A stretch of DNA of 9,670 nt from an uncultured Porphyromonadaceae bacterium (lineage in GTDB: Bacteria > Bacteroidota > Bacteroidia > Bacteroidales > Paludibacteraceae), in contig CALEJM010000224.1 in NCBI GenBank assembly GCA_937898265.1, forward strand, positions 1 through 9,670, given 5' to 3'. Made by a program: the position numbers and the translations under genes. The notes beneath the pieces are model-generated. The model saw only the letters and a list, made by a program, of their open reading frames with translations. It searched no databases and was not told the DNA's origin. Of the stretch, positions 7,253 to 9,670 are shown piece by piece (positions within the stretch are counted from its first letter, which is position 1; each line of letters starts with the position of its first letter).

Positions 7253-8521
7253 ATGAAAAACCTCCTTCGTCTTTGTTTACTCAGTATCGCAGTCTGCTGC
7301 GCCTCCTGGACATTCGCCCAAGAGAAAGCTTCACTTCCTGTTGACAACGTTCTCTTCATTGGCAACAGCTATGTTGATGTCAACAATCTCCCTTTGGAAC
7401 TCTATAACGTAGCCTCTTCCGTAGGCATCGAGTTTCAATACCAATCCAACACCCCTGGCGGCTGCACCTTCAGAGGTCACACCACCAACGCCTCTATGGC
7501 ACTCATCAAACAAGGTGGTTGGGACTACGTGATTCTCCAAGAGCAAAGTCAGTACCCATCCTTCCCGCTCTCACAAGTCCAGGCTGAGGTGTTCCCTTAT
7601 GCCAAACAACTCGTTGACAGCGTCTACAAATATAGCCCATGCGCTATTCCTGTGTTCTATATGACATGGGGCAGAAAAAACGGCGACTCATTCAACGCAA
7701 GCGAATATCCACCGCTCGGCACCTACGAGGGCATGGACAGCCTGCTTTACGAGCGCTACATGATGATGAAAGAAAGCAACAACGCTGCCGTCTCACCCGT
7801 CGGCCGTGTTTGGCACTATATAAGAGACAACTATCCTGACATCGAACTCTATCAAGGCGACGAAAGTCACCCCATGATGATTGGCACCTATGCAGCTGCC
7901 TGCAGTTTCTTGGCTGCTATCTGGGGCGTTGACCCAACTACAGTGACTTATGTCCCATCTGGCATTAGCACTGTTCAAGCTGCTAACGTCCGTACCGCTG
8001 CCAAGACTGTGGTCTACGACAATCTTCCACAATGGCAACGTCGTCCTGCCGATGCCGCCTTTACCTTTACAACCAACGACAACCTCGTGCAGTTCACCTC
8101 GCTCAACACTCCTGGCGTGACCTACGAATGGAACTTCGGCGACGGCACCACTTCAACCCAAGCCAACGTCTCTCACAAATACGACGCAGCTGGCACCTAT
8201 ACGGTCTCTCTCGTAGCTACCAACCATTGTGAGGTCGACTCAATGACACAGAATATCATCATCAGCGTCATCAGCGGTGTTGACAACGTAGCCGAAAGCG
8301 GCGTTCGCATCGCTTCAGCCAATCGTCAACTCAGTGTTGAGGCTGGCGAGATCATCAGCAGCGTGAAGGTCTATGCTGTCAGTGGCGTGGAAATCTGCGG
8401 CGTCAATGCTGATGCCCCGGTAGCCAATGTGATGCTTCCTGCTGTTCCCGCTGGCGTCTACGTCGTTAAGGTTGGCTTGTTGTCTGGCAACGAAATAACT
8501 CAAAATATCATTATAAAATAA
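7253..8521 (+). CDS. Secreted SGNH hydrolase (DUF4886-like) with PKD domain and T9SS-like tail
   Basis: 422 residues. A Sec signal peptide (hydrophobic 4-21, probable cleavage after FAQ at 23) is followed by an SGNH/GDSL-type hydrolase domain (about 31-255). Block I is IGNSY with nucleophile Ser39, TPGG (67-70) may supply the oxyanion Gly, and GDESHP (202-207) supplies the catalytic Asp203 and His206 (DxxH), in the DUF4886 style. Residues about 265-338 are a PKD domain with the hallmark WNFGDGT (293-299) and [11 protein letters not shown]. Residues about 345-422 resemble a T9SS C-terminal domain: [18 protein letters not shown] and final QNIIIK, but without the usual PNP motif. The likely role is a cell-surface or secreted esterase acting on acylated glycans, which is inferred. 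The terminal TQNIIIK echoes TQNIIIS at residues 332-338, so the ending looks native rather than created by the junction. The TAA (8519-8521) shares its last base with the next ATG. Confidence 0.83.
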   Translation: MKNLLRLCLLSIAVCCASWTFAQEKASLPVDNVLFIGNSYVDVNNLPLELYNVASSVGIEFQYQSNTPGGCTFRGHTTNASMALIKQGGWDYVILQEQSQYPSFPLSQVQAEVFPYAKQLVDSVYKYSPCAIPVFYMTWGRKNGDSFNASEYPPLGTYEGMDSLLYERYMMMKESNNAAVSPVGRVWHYIRDNYPDIELYQGDESHPMMIGTYAAACSFLAAIWGVDPTTVTYVPSGISTVQAANVRTAAKTVVYDNLPQWQRRPADAAFTFTTNDNLVQFTSLNTPGVTYEWNFGDGTTSTQANVSHKYDAAGTYTVSLVATNHCEVDSMTQNIIISVISGVDNVAESGVRIASANRQLSVEAGEIISSVKVYAVSGVEICGVNADAPVANVMLPAVPAGVYVVKVGLLSGNEITQNIIIK

Positions 8522-8540
8522 TGAGTACAGAACAACCAGC
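8490..8540. other. Junction between Bacteroidota-type and eukaryote-type DNA
   Basis: Upstream sequence codes for a T9SS-tailed bacterial protein up to 8521, with GGC Gly codons as late as about 8488. Downstream codes for eukaryotic HSP90 from its first Met at 8521. The breakpoint must lie in this short A/T-rich stretch and could be anywhere between about 8500 and 8521. Whether it is physical or a library/assembly chimera cannot be decided from the sequence. Confidence 0.75.
8508..8513 (+). promoter_or_regulatory. Initiator-like motif (parabasalid type) before HSP90
   Basis: TCATTA fits the Trichomonas-type initiator TCA(+1)Y(T/A), placing a start at A8510 and leaving an 11-base 5' untranslated region before the ATG at 8521. 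Very short leaders of this kind are typical of parabasalids. The same bases also encode Ile-Ile-Ile of the bacterial protein, so the match may be chance. Confidence 0.3.
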
Positions 8541-9670
8541 TCCATCTGAAGAAACAAGCACATTTAACTTCAATGCAGATATCAATCAGTTGCTTTCTCT
8601 TATCATTAACACTTTCTATTCCAACAAAGAAATTTTCTTAAGAGAATTGATTTCAAACTGCAGTGATGCCTTGGATAAAATCAGATACATGTCAATCACT
8701 GACCCAAGTGTTCTTTCACAAGAAGAGAAGCTTTTCATTAAGATTATTCCAGATAAAACCAATAACACTTTGACCATCATTGATTCAGGAATTGGAATGA
8801 GCAAAAATGATTTAATCAACAACCTTGGAACCATCGCTCGTTCTGGAACCAGACAATTCATGGAACTCCTTTCTGCTGGAGCTGATATTTCTATGATTGG
8901 ACAATTTGGAGTCGGTTTCTATTCTGCCTACTTAGTTGCCAACAAAGTTGTTGTCGTCTCCAAGAACAATGATGATGAACAATACAGATGGGAATCAATT
9001 GCCAATTCCACTTTCAGCGTAGTCAAGGATACCATTCTTGAAGACAAGAGCAATGCCTTAGGAAGAGGAACCAAAATCATTTTATATCTTAAAGACGAAT
9101 GTGTCGAATACCTCGAAGAAAGAAAATTAAAAGACTTAATCAAGAAGCACTCTGAATTTATTTCTTTCCCAATTGAATTATACGTCGAAAAATCCACAGA
9201 AAAAGAAGTCGACGACGATGAAGACGAAGAAAAGAAAGACGAAGAAAAGAAGGACGAAGAAAAGAAGGACGAAGAGAAAAAAGACGAAGATGCACCCAAA
9301 GTCGAAGACGAAAGCAAAAAGGAAAAGAAGAAAAAGAAAATCAAAGAAATCACTCACGAATATGAAAGAGTAAACAACACTAAACCAATCTGGCTTAGAA
9401 AGAAAGAAGAAATCACCAAAGAAGAATATGCCAACTTCTACAAAAGCATCACCAACGACTGGGAAGACCACTTAGCTCAAATTCACTTCACCATGGAAGG
9501 ACACTTAGAAATTAAAGGTATCTTATTTGTTCCAAAGAGAGCTCCATTCGATTTATTCGAAGCCAAAAAGAAGAAAACCAACCTTAAATTATATGTCAGA
9601 AGAGTCTTCATCATGGACGACTGCGATGAATTAATTCCTGAGTATCTTGGATTCATTAGAGGTGTTATTG
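8521..9670 (+). CDS. HSP90: Eukaryotic cytosolic HSP90 chaperone, N-terminal and part of middle domain (3' truncated)
   Basis: 383 codons are visible, open to the window edge, with no stop and no intron. There is no signal peptide, so this is the cytosolic type. Residues about 14-223 are the GHKL ATPase domain: [18 protein letters not shown] holds the catalytic Glu (Glu42, yeast Glu33) and Asn46, IDSGIGM holds the ATP-binding Asp88, and [13 protein letters not shown] (127-139) is the lid glycine region. Residues about 224-275 form a charged linker rich in Glu, Asp and Lys. The middle domain begins with TKPIW (287-291) and continues through TNDWEDHL and [12 protein letters not shown]; it is cut before the catalytic-arginine loop. 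Bacterial HtpG lacks the linker and these exact motifs. Arg is AGA in 12 of 13 codons and Gly is GGA in 11 of 14, unlike the upstream genes. The source is an A/T-leaning protist, possibly a parabasalid. The C-terminal MEEVD lies outside the window. Confidence 0.93.
   Translation, partial: MSTEQPAPSEETSTFNFNADINQLLSLIINTFYSNKEIFLRELISNCSDALDKIRYMSITDPSVLSQEEKLFIKIIPDKTNNTLTIIDSGIGMSKNDLINNLGTIARSGTRQFMELLSAGADISMIGQFGVGFYSAYLVANKVVVVSKNNDDEQYRWESIANSTFSVVKDTILEDKSNALGRGTKIILYLKDECVEYLEERKLKDLIKKHSEFISFPIELYVEKSTEKEVDDDEDEEKKDEEKKDEEKKDEEKKDEDAPKVEDESKKEKKKKKIKEITHEYERVNNTKPIWLRKKEEITKEEYANFYKSITNDWEDHLAQIHFTMEGHLEIKGILFVPKRAPFDLFEAKKKKTNLKLYVRRVFIMDDCDELIPEYLGFIRGVI
9226..9285 (+). repeat. Four tandem 15-bp units (EEKKD) in the HSP90 charged linker
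   Basis: Four in-frame units encode EEKKD at residues 236-255. The second and third units (GAAGAAAAGAAGGAC) are identical, the first differs by one base and the fourth by three, indicating expansion by slippage or unequal exchange. Linker length varies widely among eukaryotic HSP90s, and this array would be a natural source of such variation. Confidence 0.9.

Noticed and set aside
9226..9285. CRISPR-like or other short-repeat array
   Set aside because: The units are contiguous 15-mers in frame within a coding linker, with no spacers.
8928..9471. Minus-strand Ser- or Phe-rich open frames opposite HSP90
   Set aside because: They are the reverse reading of the Lys/Glu-rich linker repeats and have no independent support.
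8521..9670. Bacterial HtpG as identity of the last gene
   Set aside because: Bacteroidota HtpG has no long charged linker and differs in the N-terminal and middle-domain motifs; this sequence follows cytosolic eukaryotic HSP90 throughout.

Overview
Positions 1 to about 8520 look like ordinary chromosome from an uncultured gut or rumen type Bacteroidota, probably Bacteroidales. The evidence is a TonB-dependent outer-membrane receptor, two surface-type lipoproteins (DUF5689 and Ig/DUF6359/choice-of-anchor J), two secreted proteins with type IX secretion (T9SS) C-terminal domains, a DUF1015 protein, a DUF2007 protein, and two close matches to the Bacteroidetes -7 promoter element TAnnTTTG. All genes lie on the + strand.

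Layout: (i) 3-4077 is a three-gene unit made of a TonB receptor barrel (5' end cut by the window), a DUF5689 lipoprotein and a multidomain lipoprotein, closed by a strong hairpin terminator. (ii) 4078-5565 is a single-gene unit with its own promoter, a structured leader, a secreted YD-repeat protein with a T9SS tail, and two tandem terminators. (iii) 5602-6986 is promoter, DUF1015 gene and terminator. (iv) 7002-8521 holds a small DUF2007 protein and a secreted SGNH hydrolase carrying a PKD domain and a T9SS-like tail. The theme of the bacterial part is cell-surface and secreted proteins.

From base 8521 to the end of the window everything changes. The open frame is a eukaryotic cytosolic HSP90: the ATPase domain, a lysine/glutamate-rich charged linker with four EEKKD repeats, and the start of the middle domain, cut by the window edge. 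Bacterial HtpG lacks such a linker. Codon use switches as well. Arg is AGA in 12 of 13 codons and Gly is GGA in 11 of 14, whereas in the DUF1015 gene AGA is 1 of 19 and GGA is 0 of 27. The HSP90 ATG overlaps the stop codon of the last bacterial gene by one base (TAATG). A TCATTA motif 11 bases before that ATG resembles the initiator element of parabasalid protists such as Trichomonas. The contig therefore joins Bacteroidales DNA to protist DNA. This is either a library/assembly chimera, which I think more likely, or a real lateral-transfer junction. It is the point in the window most worth checking. I see no CRISPR array, tRNA, rRNA, insertion sequence or defence system.
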